From positions 1 to 22,790 of the forward strand of contig JAJXUF010000044.1 of the NCBI GenBank assembly GCA_021783175.1: a stretch of 22,790 nucleotides of DNA, written 5' to 3'. How positions within the stretch are numbered: the stretch's first letter is position 1; the number at the start of each line of letters is the position of its first letter. This DNA is from Pseudomonadota bacterium (GTDB taxonomy: Bacteria > Pseudomonadota > Gammaproteobacteria > Acidiferrobacterales > UBA6901). Positions 14,802-22,790 of the stretch are shown here, piece after piece. The translations under genes were made by a program, and so were the position numbers. The notes below the pieces were generated by a model. The model saw only the letters and a list, made by a program, of their open reading frames with translations, ran no database searches and was not told where the DNA came from.

Positions 14802-17027
14802 TTGACGGCAGAGCATAAAAGCGCTGCAGGTGAGGTGAATCGGTTCCGGCGTTCGGGGTCCTGGTTTGCTGTTCTCTTGGGGCTGATTGTCCTCTTGGTG
14901 AGCCTGCCGGAGCAGTTGTTTGCCGAGTGGAACGACCCATATCCGGCAGCTGACAGTACGCGCAATATCTTTTATTCCGCGTTCCAGGAACGGCCGAAAC
15001 ATCTTGATCCCGCGCAATCCTACAGTTCCAACGAATACGCATTCATCGCGCAGATCTACGAACCGCCGTTCGAGTACCAGTATCTGCGTCGCCCTTATAC
15101 GCTCGTGCCATTGACCGCGCGCAAGATGCCGGAGCCGGTATATCTGGACAAGGAGGGCCGGCAGCTGCCGGCGAATGCGCCCTCCGGGGAAATCGCCTAC
15201 AGCGTGTACACGATCCACCTCAAGCCAGGCATCATGTATCAGCCGCATCCGTGTTTTGCGCGCGATGCCTCCGGCAAGTTCCTGTATCAGTCACTCACGC
15301 CGGCGCAGCTTGAAGGCGTGCGGACGATATCCGCATTCAAGCACAGCGGCACTCGTGAACTGATTGCGGCCGACTATGTCTACGAAATAAAGCGCCTCGC
15401 CAGTCCGTGGGTGCATTCACCGATTTTCACATTGCTCAGCAACTATATCGTCGGATTCAAGCGTTTCGCGAAAACCGCAAGTCACCTACGCGCGCAGCTG
15501 CCGGTAATCGACGGTCAGCCGTCCTACCTCGACCTGTCGAGCATCCCCATGGCGGGGGTCAAGATCATCGACCGGTATACCTACAGCGTCACAATCCGCG
15601 GGAAGTATCCACAGTTTCTCTACTGGATGGCCATGCCATTTTTCGCCCCGATGCCGCCGGAGGCCGATCACTTCTTTTCGCAACCGGGCATGGGGCAGCG
15701 CAACATGACGCTCGACTGGTATGCGGTCGGCACGGGACCGTTCATGTTGACCGTCAATGATCCCAACCGGGTGATGGTACTCAGGCGCAATCCGAACTAT
15801 CACCCGGATTACTATCCGCGCCACGGTGAACCGCAGGATGCAGCGCGCGGACTGCTTAACGATGCGGGCAAGCGTCTGCCCTTCATTGACGAGGCGGTGT
15901 TCAGTCTGGAGAAAGAGCAAATTCCCTACTGGACCAAGTTTCTGCAGGGCTACTATGATTTGTCGGCCATCTCCAAGGACAGCTTTGACCAGGCGATACG
16001 CTTTACTTCGAACGGTCAGGCCGGTTTGACCGAGTCGATGCGTGCCAAGGGAATTGGCCTTGTGACCGGGGTAGCGCCATCGATTTTTTACTATGGATTC
16101 AACATGCTGGATCCGGTTGTCGGCGGCAATTCCCGGCGCAGCCGCCTGTTACGCCGCGCGATTTCCATTGCCATCGATACGGACGAATATATTTCGATAT
16201 TTCGCAACGGTCGCGGCATACCCGCGCAGGGCCCCTTACCGCCCGGCATATTCGGTTATGAGAGCGGTTGCGCCGGGCGCAATCCCTACGTCTACGACTG
16301 TGTCGATGGCCACATCAAGCGCAAACCTATCGCCGAGGCACGCCGTCTGCTGAGCGAAGCAGGTTATCCGGACGGTCGCAATGCACGTACTGGTGCGCCC
16401 CTGTTGTTATATTACGACAGCGCGGAAACCGGTCCGGAGGCGAAAGCCGATTTTGACTGGATGCGCAAGCAGTTCCGCAAGCTCAACATCCAGCTCGTGG
16501 TGCGCTCGACCGACTACAATCGCTTCCAGGACAAGATGCGCCGCGGCCTCGAGCAGATATTCTCCTGGGGATGGAACGCGGACTATCCCGATCCGGAGAA
16601 TTTCCTGTTTCTGCTGTACGGCCCCAACAAGAAGGTGGGCGGCGACGGAGAAAACGCGGCCAATTACAACAATCCCGAATATAACCGCTTGTTCGACAGG
16701 ATGAAGAACATGGAGAACGGACCGAAACGCGAAGCTATAATCAGTCGCATGATCAAGATCGTGCGGCGCGATTCCCCGTGGGTTTGGGGTGTCAATCCCA
16801 AGGAGTTTCGCCTTCACCAGGCCTGGGTTTACAACGTCAAGCCCAACTTCATGGCAAACAACAGTTTGAAGTACATCCGCATCGATCCGGCGCTGCGCGA
16901 AAAGGATCGGCGCGAATGGAATCATCCGGTGCTGTGGCCGCTCTGGCTCATCCTGGGCGTACTTGCCGCGCTGATCCTGCCAGCGGTTATCGTCTATTGG
17001 CAGAAGGAACACAGGTCGCCGCTGTGA
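14802..17027 (+). CDS. Peptide-type ABC transporter substrate-binding protein with N- and C-terminal hydrophobic segments
   Basis: The 741-residue product belongs to the family 5 solute-binding proteins (DppA/OppA type), seen in stretches such as IFYSAFQERPKHLDPAQ, GTGPFMLT, RNPNYH and the late FSWGWNADYPDPENFL. It is longer than typical (about 530 residues). A hydrophobic segment at about 21-41 could be an uncleaved anchor or a signal peptide with a weak cleavage site after LFA (39-41). A second, clear membrane segment lies at about 710-732 and is followed by a short basic tail, WQKEHRSPL. Soluble SBPs of this class normally lack that. TTG 14802 was chosen because GAGG sits 7 nt upstream and a stop precedes it in frame; GTG at 14835 is an alternative. 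Overlaps the next gene by 4 nt. Substrate unknown, probably peptides. Confidence 0.88.
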   Translation: MTAEHKSAAGEVNRFRRSGSWFAVLLGLIVLLVSLPEQLFAEWNDPYPAADSTRNIFYSAFQERPKHLDPAQSYSSNEYAFIAQIYEPPFEYQYLRRPYTLVPLTARKMPEPVYLDKEGRQLPANAPSGEIAYSVYTIHLKPGIMYQPHPCFARDASGKFLYQSLTPAQLEGVRTISAFKHSGTRELIAADYVYEIKRLASPWVHSPIFTLLSNYIVGFKRFAKTASHLRAQLPVIDGQPSYLDLSSIPMAGVKIIDRYTYSVTIRGKYPQFLYWMAMPFFAPMPPEADHFFSQPGMGQRNMTLDWYAVGTGPFMLTVNDPNRVMVLRRNPNYHPDYYPRHGEPQDAARGLLNDAGKRLPFIDEAVFSLEKEQIPYWTKFLQGYYDLSAISKDSFDQAIRFTSNGQAGLTESMRAKGIGLVTGVAPSIFYYGFNMLDPVVGGNSRRSRLLRRAISIAIDTDEYISIFRNGRGIPAQGPLPPGIFGYESGCAGRNPYVYDCVDGHIKRKPIAEARRLLSEAGYPDGRNARTGAPLLLYYDSAETGPEAKADFDWMRKQFRKLNIQLVVRSTDYNRFQDKMRRGLEQIFSWGWNADYPDPENFLFLLYGPNKKVGGDGENAANYNNPEYNRLFDRMKNMENGPKREAIISRMIKIVRRDSPWVWGVNPKEFRLHQAWVYNVKPNFMANNSLKYIRIDPALREKDRREWNHPVLWPLWLILGVLAALILPAVIVYWQKEHRSPL

Positions 17028-18001
17028 TCGCCTACATCATCCGACGCCTTCTCTATGCCATTCCGATATTGATCGGCGTGAATCTTTTGACGTTTGCGCT
17101 GTTCTTCTTTGTCAACTCACCAGACGACATGGCGCGCATGCATCTTGGCACAAAGCGGGTGACTCCGGCGGCCATTGCCGCCTGGAAGGCCGATCATGGC
17201 TACAACAAACCCATGTTCTACAATCCTGCTCAACCGGGCAGCGAGAAGCTGACGGATACCATATTCTTTCAGAAATCGGTAAAGCTTTTCGTGTTTGATT
17301 TCGGCCGCGCCGATAATGGCCGGGACATCGCCTACGACGTAAAGCAGCGCATGTGGCCCAGTTTGGCAATCCAGGTACCGACGTTCATCATCGGGCTCGC
17401 CGTCGACGTGTCGATCGCTCTGTTCCTCGTTTTTTTCCGTGCCACCTATCTCGACACGGCAGGCGTCGTGCTCGCTGTCATCATGATGTCCATTTCCGTG
17501 CTGTTCTATATTATTGGCGGGCAATATCTGTTCAGCAAGATGTTGCGGCTGGTGCCGATTTCTGGGTACGACACCGGGTTTTCGGCCGTGAAGTTTGTGA
17601 TCCTGCCCACCGCCATCGGCGTGATTGGCGGAATTGGATCCAGCGCGCGACTGTACCGCACATTTTTCCTGGAAGAGAGCGGCAAGGACTATGTGCGTAC
17701 CGCGCGTGCCAAGGGCTTGTCGGAACTGCGCGTGCTGTTCTCTCACGTGCTTAAGAACGCAATGATCCCGATTCTTACCCTCGTCGTGGTCATTATTCCA
17801 ACGCTTTTTCTAGGCGCCCTGATCATGGAATCTTTCTTCGGCATACCCGGCTTGGGTAGCTATATGATTCAAGCGATCCAATCGCAGGATTTCAGCATTG
17901 TCCAGGCAATGGTTTATCTCGGTTCGGTTCTGTACGTTGTCGCGCTGATTCTGACAGATATCAGCTATACGCTCGTCGATCCGCGTGTGCGCCTGGGATA
18001 A
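17024..18001 (+). CDS. Peptide-type ABC transporter permease (DppB-like)
   Basis: Inner-membrane channel subunit. The 325-residue product has the DppB layout: TM1 at 9-30, a periplasmic stretch (31-113) with TPAAIAAWKADHGYNKP and FDFGRADNGRDI, then TM2 to TM6 at about 114-138, 145-166, 190-207, 248-268 and 292-313. The cytosolic EAA loop at about 220-250 (KDYVRTARAKGLSE) is where the ATPase docks. The C-terminus DPRVRLG is typical. The frame is open further upstream, but GTG 17024 overlaps the preceding stop as GTGA, a classic translational-coupling arrangement, and gives the normal MIAYIIRRLL start. The periplasmic stretch is in the expected range. Confidence 0.93.
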   Translation: MIAYIIRRLLYAIPILIGVNLLTFALFFFVNSPDDMARMHLGTKRVTPAAIAAWKADHGYNKPMFYNPAQPGSEKLTDTIFFQKSVKLFVFDFGRADNGRDIAYDVKQRMWPSLAIQVPTFIIGLAVDVSIALFLVFFRATYLDTAGVVLAVIMMSISVLFYIIGGQYLFSKMLRLVPISGYDTGFSAVKFVILPTAIGVIGGIGSSARLYRTFFLEESGKDYVRTARAKGLSELRVLFSHVLKNAMIPILTLVVVIIPTLFLGALIMESFFGIPGLGSYMIQAIQSQDFSIVQAMVYLGSVLYVVALILTDISYTLVDPRVRLG

Positions 18002-18079
18002 GATGCTGACCGCACTACGTTCGGAAACAACATCGCTGGCGGACGCGACACAGCGCCATCCCGCAGGGAGCGCCTAGTC

Positions 18080-19489
18080 ATGCCCTTCGAGCCGGTTATT
18101 CTCTGGACCGATGTTCTGATTTACATCCTGCTTTTCGGGGCAATCGCTTTCGGCATTTATGCATCGCGCCACGAACATCTGCGTGGGCCCTGGCGCCAGG
18201 TGCGGCGCAGTCCGCTAGCCATGGCCGCGCTGGTCGTGCTTGTTGCGTATACGCTTGTCGGACTCGCCGATTCAATTCATTTTCACCCGAGAATCACTGC
18301 AGCACAGGGAACAGGCGGGTCGGTTGTCTATGCGCCCGAAGTGCGCAGCCTGCTTGACGTATTGTGCGGGCCACTGCGAACCCACGTTGAACGGACCTAT
18401 TCGGCGCCGTTTGCGCTCTATGCGTTTACGCGCGAGACAGTGCGGCGGCCGGATGGCACCCGCGTGCAGGAATACCCGCGGCTGCGCTATGCCGGAAGCG
18501 CGCTGGCGAATCCTGCGGATCGCGACCGCGACATCGCGCTGCGTTGTCTGCGCGCCGCAGCCGAAAGCTTGGCCCTCTGGATGCTCGTGTTTCTTGCGGT
18601 GGCCCGTTGGCGGGTGCGAAAGAGTGGACAGGCAATGCGCGCTGCGCTGATGCGGTTATTGCGCGGGGACACAGAAACCCCGTGGCGTGCCATACTCGCC
18701 TCGTTTGGAGTGCTCGTGCTTTGCGTTTTTGCAATCATTAACCTCGCAGGCCAGTACCATATTTTCGGCACGGACCAGGTGGGGGAGGACGTGCTGTTTG
18801 AGGCAATCAAGAGCATCCGCACCGGGCTTGTCATCGGCACGGTGACGACCATGGTGATGCTGCCGTTTGCGCTAATGTTCGGCGTGATGGCGGGTTTTAT
18901 TGGTGGCTGGGTTGATGACGTTATCCAGTACGTGTACACCACGCTCAACTCGATACCGGGCTTGTTGCTGATAGTCGCCGCCGTGCTGAGTCTTGATCTC
19001 TACATGTCCAATCATGCGACCGCGTTTGACAGCCTTGTGCGACGGCAGGATGCGCGGCTGCTATGGCTGTGCATCATTCTCGGCGTTACCAGCTGGACGG
19101 ACCTGTGCCGGTTGCTGCGCGGTGAGACTTTAAAGCTGCGCAACATGGATTACGTCCAGGCTGCAACCGCTCTGGGGGTGCGTAGCAGCAACATCATGAT
19201 GCGGCACATTCTGCCGAACGTCATGCACATGGTGCTGATCACCGTGGTGATCAACTTCAGCGGCCTGGTGCTGGCCGAGGCCGTGCTTTCCTATGTCGGT
19301 GTCGGCGTCGATCCAAGCATGAACAGCTGGGGAAACATGATCAACGGCTCGCGGCTGGAGTTGGCGCGCGACCCCGTCGTCTGGTGGACGCTGGTCGCGG
19401 CTTTCCTGTTCATGTTCACGCTGGTGCTCGCGGCCAATCTTCTTGCGGACGCCGTGCGTGATGCCTTTGACCCGAGGCTCAGGAAATGA
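18080..19489 (+). CDS. Enlarged peptide-type ABC transporter permease (DppC-like)
   Basis: The 469-residue product is about 170 longer than ordinary DppC proteins. The C-terminal half is canonical: HIFGTDQVGEDVL (227-239), EAA loop around RGETLKLRNMDYVQAATALG (347-366) and the closing DPRLRK. Extra N-terminal material of about 200 residues contains TM segments near 8-27, 45-64 and 161-177 and a non-membrane stretch (65-160), predicted periplasmic from the positive-inside rule. WRQVRRSPLAMAALVVL (38-54) resembles the first membrane segment of DppC-type proteins, and PWRAILASFGVLVLCVF (201-217) resembles it again, suggesting duplication or insertion. About nine membrane segments in total. ATG 18080 has GGGAG about 10 nt upstream. 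Lies 78 nt after the first permease. Confidence 0.9.
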   Translation: MPFEPVILWTDVLIYILLFGAIAFGIYASRHEHLRGPWRQVRRSPLAMAALVVLVAYTLVGLADSIHFHPRITAAQGTGGSVVYAPEVRSLLDVLCGPLRTHVERTYSAPFALYAFTRETVRRPDGTRVQEYPRLRYAGSALANPADRDRDIALRCLRAAAESLALWMLVFLAVARWRVRKSGQAMRAALMRLLRGDTETPWRAILASFGVLVLCVFAIINLAGQYHIFGTDQVGEDVLFEAIKSIRTGLVIGTVTTMVMLPFALMFGVMAGFIGGWVDDVIQYVYTTLNSIPGLLLIVAAVLSLDLYMSNHATAFDSLVRRQDARLLWLCIILGVTSWTDLCRLLRGETLKLRNMDYVQAATALGVRSSNIMMRHILPNVMHMVLITVVINFSGLVLAEAVLSYVGVGVDPSMNSWGNMINGSRLELARDPVVWWTLVAAFLFMFTLVLAANLLADAVRDAFDPRLRK

Positions 19490-19517
19490 GACGGCTGCAA
19501 AGTAAGGCGGATTGCCG

Positions 19518-21554
19518 ATGCCCACGCTGCTGACCGTTGACGAACTCAAGGTGTGGTTTGATACGCCGGAAGGTGTGGTGCGCGCGGTCGACGGTGTATC
19601 GCTCGAAGTGGAAGCAGGCCAGACGGTGGCTTTGTTGGGCGAGTCAGGCAGCGGTAAGTCGATAACTGCCCTGGCGCTGCTGCAGCTCGTACCACAGCCG
19701 ACCGGACGTATCGTCGCCGGCAAGGTGCTGCTGGACGGTCGCGATCTCATGCGTTTTTCGGAACGCGATATGCGCCAAGTACGCGGCAAGCGCATCGCGA
19801 TGATTTTTCAGGAGCCGCAGACGTCCCTCAATCCGGTGCTTACCCTGGAGCAGCAAATTGGTGAAGTATTGCCGCGATCCTCATCTCGACGAGCGCGGCG
19901 CGAGCGCATCGCCGAACTGCTGGACGCCGTCGGCATGTCCGATCCGGGACGACGCCTCGGGGAGTATCCGCACCAGCTTTCCGGTGGCATGAAGCAGCGT
20001 GCCATGATTGCCATGGCGCTGGCGGCTGAACCACAGCTGTTAATCGCTGATGAACCGACTACCGCTCTCGATGTGACAATCCAGGCTCAGGTGCTGGATC
20101 TTCTCAAGGATCTGCAGCGTCGCACGGGTATGGCCGTGCTATTCATCACCCACGACCTCGGCGTGGTGCATCAGGTGGCTGATCGCGTCGCCGTGATGTA
20201 CGCCGGTCAGATCGTCGAATCTGCTGGGAGGCGGGATTTTTTTGGCGCAGCGCGTCATCCCTACTCACACAAGCTTTTCCGGTCAGTACCAAGTCGCAAC
20301 AAGCGGGGCGGTGCGCTCGAGGTTATCGCCGGCGCGGTTCCCTCGCTTGCTCAGGAATTTCATGGCTGCCGTTTTGCCGAACGTTGCGACTGGGCGTGGG
20401 AGCAGTGCCGGACGACGCTACCTGAGTGGCAACCTGAGGGTGACCACGGGGTACGCTGCCATCTTTACACTGCGGTGGGCCGCGGTCGGCCGGGACCGGC
20501 CGGTATGACCGCCGAAGCGGCGATGCAGACGCGCGAAGCGGGCCATACCCCAACCCCGCCGGTTCTGCAGGTGAAGGATCTTGCCGTGCATTTTCCCATT
20601 CGGCGCGGCGTTTTGCAGCGCGTGGCGGGGTATGTGCGGGCGGTGGATGGCGTTTCTCTTACGGTTGGTGCTGCTCGCACGCTGGCGTTGGTGGGAGAGT
20701 CGGGTTGCGGCAAGACAACTGTCGGCAAGGCTATTCTGCAACTGATTGCGCCCACCGCCGGCGAAGTCGAGTTCGACGGGATGCGTCTCGATCGTTTGAC
20801 CCCCGCTGCGCTGCGACCTCTGCGCCGCCGATTGCAGATCGTGTTCCAGGATCCATTCGCCTCGCTTGATCCGCGTATGCTGGTGGGACAGATTCTGGAG
20901 GAGGGAATGCGCGCCCAGGGAATCGGCGGGGCGGATAGCGCGGCCCGGCGGCACAGGGTGCGCGAGCTTCTGCAGCAAGTGGGGCTCAGTACAGACGTAT
21001 TGAATCGCTATCCGCACGAATTTTCCGGCGGCCAGCGGCAGCGCCTGTGCATCGCCCGGGCATTGTCGGTAGAACCGCAGGTGATCATCTGTGATGAGCC
21101 AACCAGCGCTCTGGATGTGTCGGTGCAGGCCCAGATTTTGAATCTGCTGAAGCGCCTGCAGCAGGAGTTGGCGCTGAGCTACCTGTTCATCACCCACAAC
21201 CTGGCCGTGGTCGAGTATCTGGCGCACGAAGTCGCCGTCATGTATCTGGGGCGGATCGTGGAGCAGGGATCGGTCGGTGATGTACTGGACAGCCCAAGGC
21301 ATCCCTACACCCAGGCGCTGCTCGCCGCTGTGCCGACGTTTACCGTGGGCAAGCCGGGCGAAACCGGTGTGGCGCGGCCCGTCGTGCGTCTACAAGGCGA
21401 TGTGCCGTCACCGGCAAAACCACCCAGCGGGTGCCATTACCACCCGCGCTGTCCGCAAGCAATGGACAGATGCCGTACAGATTACCCCGCAGAAGCCGTC
21501 TTCAGCGCCACACATAAAGTGCGCTGCCACCTATACCCGGCAGGAAGTCGCTGA
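19518..21554 (+). CDS. Fused double ATP-binding subunit of the peptide-type ABC transporter (DppD-DppF / YejF type)
   Basis: Powers the transporter in the cytosol. The 678-residue product contains two complete ABC domains in one chain. Domain 1: Walker A GESGSGKS (41-48), signature LSGGM (154-158), Walker B with DE at 178-179. Domain 2: Walker A GESGCGKT (393-400), signature FSGGQ (502-506), Walker B with DE at 526-527. Each domain is followed by an oligopeptide/dipeptide C-terminal extension with cysteines (CRFAERCDWAWEQCR and CHYHPRCPQAMDRCR), which in this family can bind a metal or an iron-sulfur cluster. Both sites look intact, so both could hydrolyse ATP. ATG 19518 is preferred over an in-frame TTG at 19512 because AAGG spacing is better. 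Last gene of the operon, 28 nt after the second permease. Confidence 0.96.
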   Translation: MPTLLTVDELKVWFDTPEGVVRAVDGVSLEVEAGQTVALLGESGSGKSITALALLQLVPQPTGRIVAGKVLLDGRDLMRFSERDMRQVRGKRIAMIFQEPQTSLNPVLTLEQQIGEVLPRSSSRRARRERIAELLDAVGMSDPGRRLGEYPHQLSGGMKQRAMIAMALAAEPQLLIADEPTTALDVTIQAQVLDLLKDLQRRTGMAVLFITHDLGVVHQVADRVAVMYAGQIVESAGRRDFFGAARHPYSHKLFRSVPSRNKRGGALEVIAGAVPSLAQEFHGCRFAERCDWAWEQCRTTLPEWQPEGDHGVRCHLYTAVGRGRPGPAGMTAEAAMQTREAGHTPTPPVLQVKDLAVHFPIRRGVLQRVAGYVRAVDGVSLTVGAARTLALVGESGCGKTTVGKAILQLIAPTAGEVEFDGMRLDRLTPAALRPLRRRLQIVFQDPFASLDPRMLVGQILEEGMRAQGIGGADSAARRHRVRELLQQVGLSTDVLNRYPHEFSGGQRQRLCIARALSVEPQVIICDEPTSALDVSVQAQILNLLKRLQQELALSYLFITHNLAVVEYLAHEVAVMYLGRIVEQGSVGDVLDSPRHPYTQALLAAVPTFTVGKPGETGVARPVVRLQGDVPSPAKPPSGCHYHPRCPQAMDRCRTDYPAEAVFSATHKVRCHLYPAGSR

Positions 21555-21602
21555 CGGCAGGGATTGGGACGATGCAGCCGCTTTACAGCGGTGAATCGAA
21601 GA

Positions 21603-22790
21603 TCAGCCGCGTCCGTTGTTGCCGTGGGTCATGGCAGCGGCTGGGTTAGACCTTACCCAAATGCGCAGCCGCTGACCCAAGTGCAACACGTCGTTGGCAT
21701 CCATCAGGTTCCAGCGACGCAACTGATGGACGTAGACGTTGTAGCGCCGCGCAATGCTCCACAGCGTATCGCCCGGGCGCACCCGGTGAACGACGCGCAC
21801 CACACGGCCGCCGTGGTAATAATGGTGGTAGGGGTGGTAGCGGTGATAGACGTGGTGATACGCCACAAGCGGGCGCGGTGGCATGATGTCGGCCACCCGG
21901 CTGCTTGATTCCGGGATCAACAAATTCTCTCCCACGCGCAGCAGATTTCCGCGCAGGTGGTTTGACATGCGAATCGCGGAAATCGGCACCCGGTAGCGGC
22001 GGGCGATCTGGCTCAGCGTGTCGCCGCGGCGTACCTCGTGATGCGACCACTGAACGCGTTCGCTCGGCGGCAGGTTGCTCAAGCCCTCGAGCACTGCTTC
22101 CTTCTTGTCTGCCGGCACCAGCAGTTCATGGGGTCCATTAGGCTCCGTAATCCAGTGCCTGTATGCCGGGTTGATCTGATACAAGTCGCTTACCGGCATG
22201 TCAGTGAGTTTGGCCACTACACCCAAATCCACTTGTGTCCCGGTGTTGACACGGGCGAAGTAGGGGCTATTTGGTATCGACGGGAATTTAAGCCCGAACT
22301 TGGACGGATCGGAAACAATATGCACCATTGCCATGAGCTTGGGCACGTAGTTTTCGGTTTCGCGCGGAAGCTTCAGATCTGCGTAATCGGTCGGCAGACC
22401 ATGGCGCTGGTTGTAATTGATCTCATACTGTACCTTGCCCTCGCCACAGTTATATGCCGCGAGCGCGAGCTGCCAGTTGCCGTTGAAGTCGTCCTTCAGC
22501 TTTTCCAGATAGTCGAGTGCGGCGTCGGTCGACGCCATGATGTCGCGCCGACCGTCATACCACCAATTGTCCTTGAGACCGTACAGCCGGCCGGTGGAAG
22601 CGATGAACTGCCACAGTCCCACGGCGCGGGCACGCGAATAGGCGTGCGGCTGATAGGCGCTTTCGATAGCCGGGAGCAGGGCAATCTCCATCGGCATGTT
22701 GCGCTTCTGCACTTCCTGCACGATGTAGTACAGGTAATAGTGTGCCCGGTTCAACATGTTTTCCATGTATTCCGGATTGTTCGCGAACCA
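21603..22790 (-). CDS. mltD: MltD-like membrane-bound lytic transglycosylase with LysM repeats, 5' end cut by window
   Basis: Cleaves peptidoglycan glycan strands to give 1,6-anhydromuropeptides. The visible 395 residues continue past the right edge, so the signal sequence and N-terminal part are missing. The first residues, WFANNPEYMENML, match the MltD region just before the catalytic domain. PAIESAYQP carries the catalytic glutamate, followed by AVGLWQFIASTGRLYGL and LALAAYNCGEGKV, the goose-lysozyme-type SLT signature. Two LysM modules bind peptidoglycan: HEVRRGDTLSQIARRY (about 21910-22050) and HRVRPGDTLWSIARRY (about 21655-21800). Between them lies a linker with 13 His or Tyr in 16 residues (21813-21860). 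Convergent with the transporter operon, 48 nt apart. In Pseudomonas mltD sits in the same place. Confidence 0.95.
   Translation of the reverse strand, partial: WFANNPEYMENMLNRAHYYLYYIVQEVQKRNMPMEIALLPAIESAYQPHAYSRARAVGLWQFIASTGRLYGLKDNWWYDGRRDIMASTDAALDYLEKLKDDFNGNWQLALAAYNCGEGKVQYEINYNQRHGLPTDYADLKLPRETENYVPKLMAMVHIVSDPSKFGLKFPSIPNSPYFARVNTGTQVDLGVVAKLTDMPVSDLYQINPAYRHWITEPNGPHELLVPADKKEAVLEGLSNLPPSERVQWSHHEVRRGDTLSQIARRYRVPISAIRMSNHLRGNLLRVGENLLIPESSSRVADIMPPRPLVAYHHVYHRYHPYHHYYHGGRVVRVVHRVRPGDTLWSIARRYNVYVHQLRRWNLMDANDVLHLGQRLRIWVRSNPAAAMTHGNNGRG

Noticed and set aside
16778..17023. Longer N-terminus for the first permease
   Set aside because: It overlaps the binding protein for 246 nt in another frame, and the added residues do not resemble a permease. 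The GTG at 17024 gives the normal start.
21578..21591. Short hairpin CCGCT/AGCGG between the ATPase gene and mltD
   Set aside because: Only 5 bp of stem and no T-run; too weak to call a terminator.

Overview
The window is a chromosomal stretch from a GC-rich, non-enteric gammaproteobacterium. The placement rests on gene order: folD, tRNA cluster, tig-clpP-clpX-lon-hupB, ppiD, fabI, a peptide-type ABC transporter, then mltD. From memory this is the order in Pseudomonas and related lineages (the P. aeruginosa folD to mltD region, where the transporter is the npp system). No insertion sequence, phage gene, CRISPR array or integrase is visible, so this looks like core genome.

Layout. 1-2191 (minus): pgi followed by mtfA, a zinc peptidase gene cut by the left edge. 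2192-2832: an upstream region with a cluster of GATC sites, then a small Ala/Pro-rich lipoprotein gene containing a perfect 48-bp tandem repeat. 2899-3765 (minus): folD. 3915-4745: a strong promoter driving tRNA-Pro, -Arg, -His and -Lys up to a textbook terminator, then a separate tRNA-Leu. 4871-10956: the protein quality-control block tig, clpP, clpX and lon, with a possible heat-shock promoter before lon. 10984-11669: hupB with its own promoter, followed after only 9 nt by tRNA-Val and then tRNA-Asp, closed by a strong terminator. 11755-13671: ppiD. 13720-14508 (minus): fabI. 14802-21554: a four-gene ABC transporter operon (binding protein, two permeases, fused double ATPase). 21603-22790 (minus): an MltD-like lytic transglycosylase cut by the right edge.

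How the genes work together. Trigger factor, ClpXP, Lon, HU and PpiD form the familiar folding and proteolysis neighbourhood. FolD, FabI and Pgi are housekeeping enzymes for one-carbon, lipid and sugar metabolism. The transporter and MltD suggest a peptide or peptidoglycan-fragment uptake and cell-wall corner, but the substrate cannot be read from sequence.

Most unusual points: the transporter's binding protein has hydrophobic segments at both ends, and its second permease carries an extra N-terminal module of about 200 residues. The 5' leader of tRNA-Val can form a UUCG-capped hairpin with the tRNA acceptor strand across the RNase P site. The MltD-like protein has a His/Tyr-rich linker between its LysM repeats. 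The lipoprotein contains the repeat noted above. I saw no clearly new defence or mobile system.
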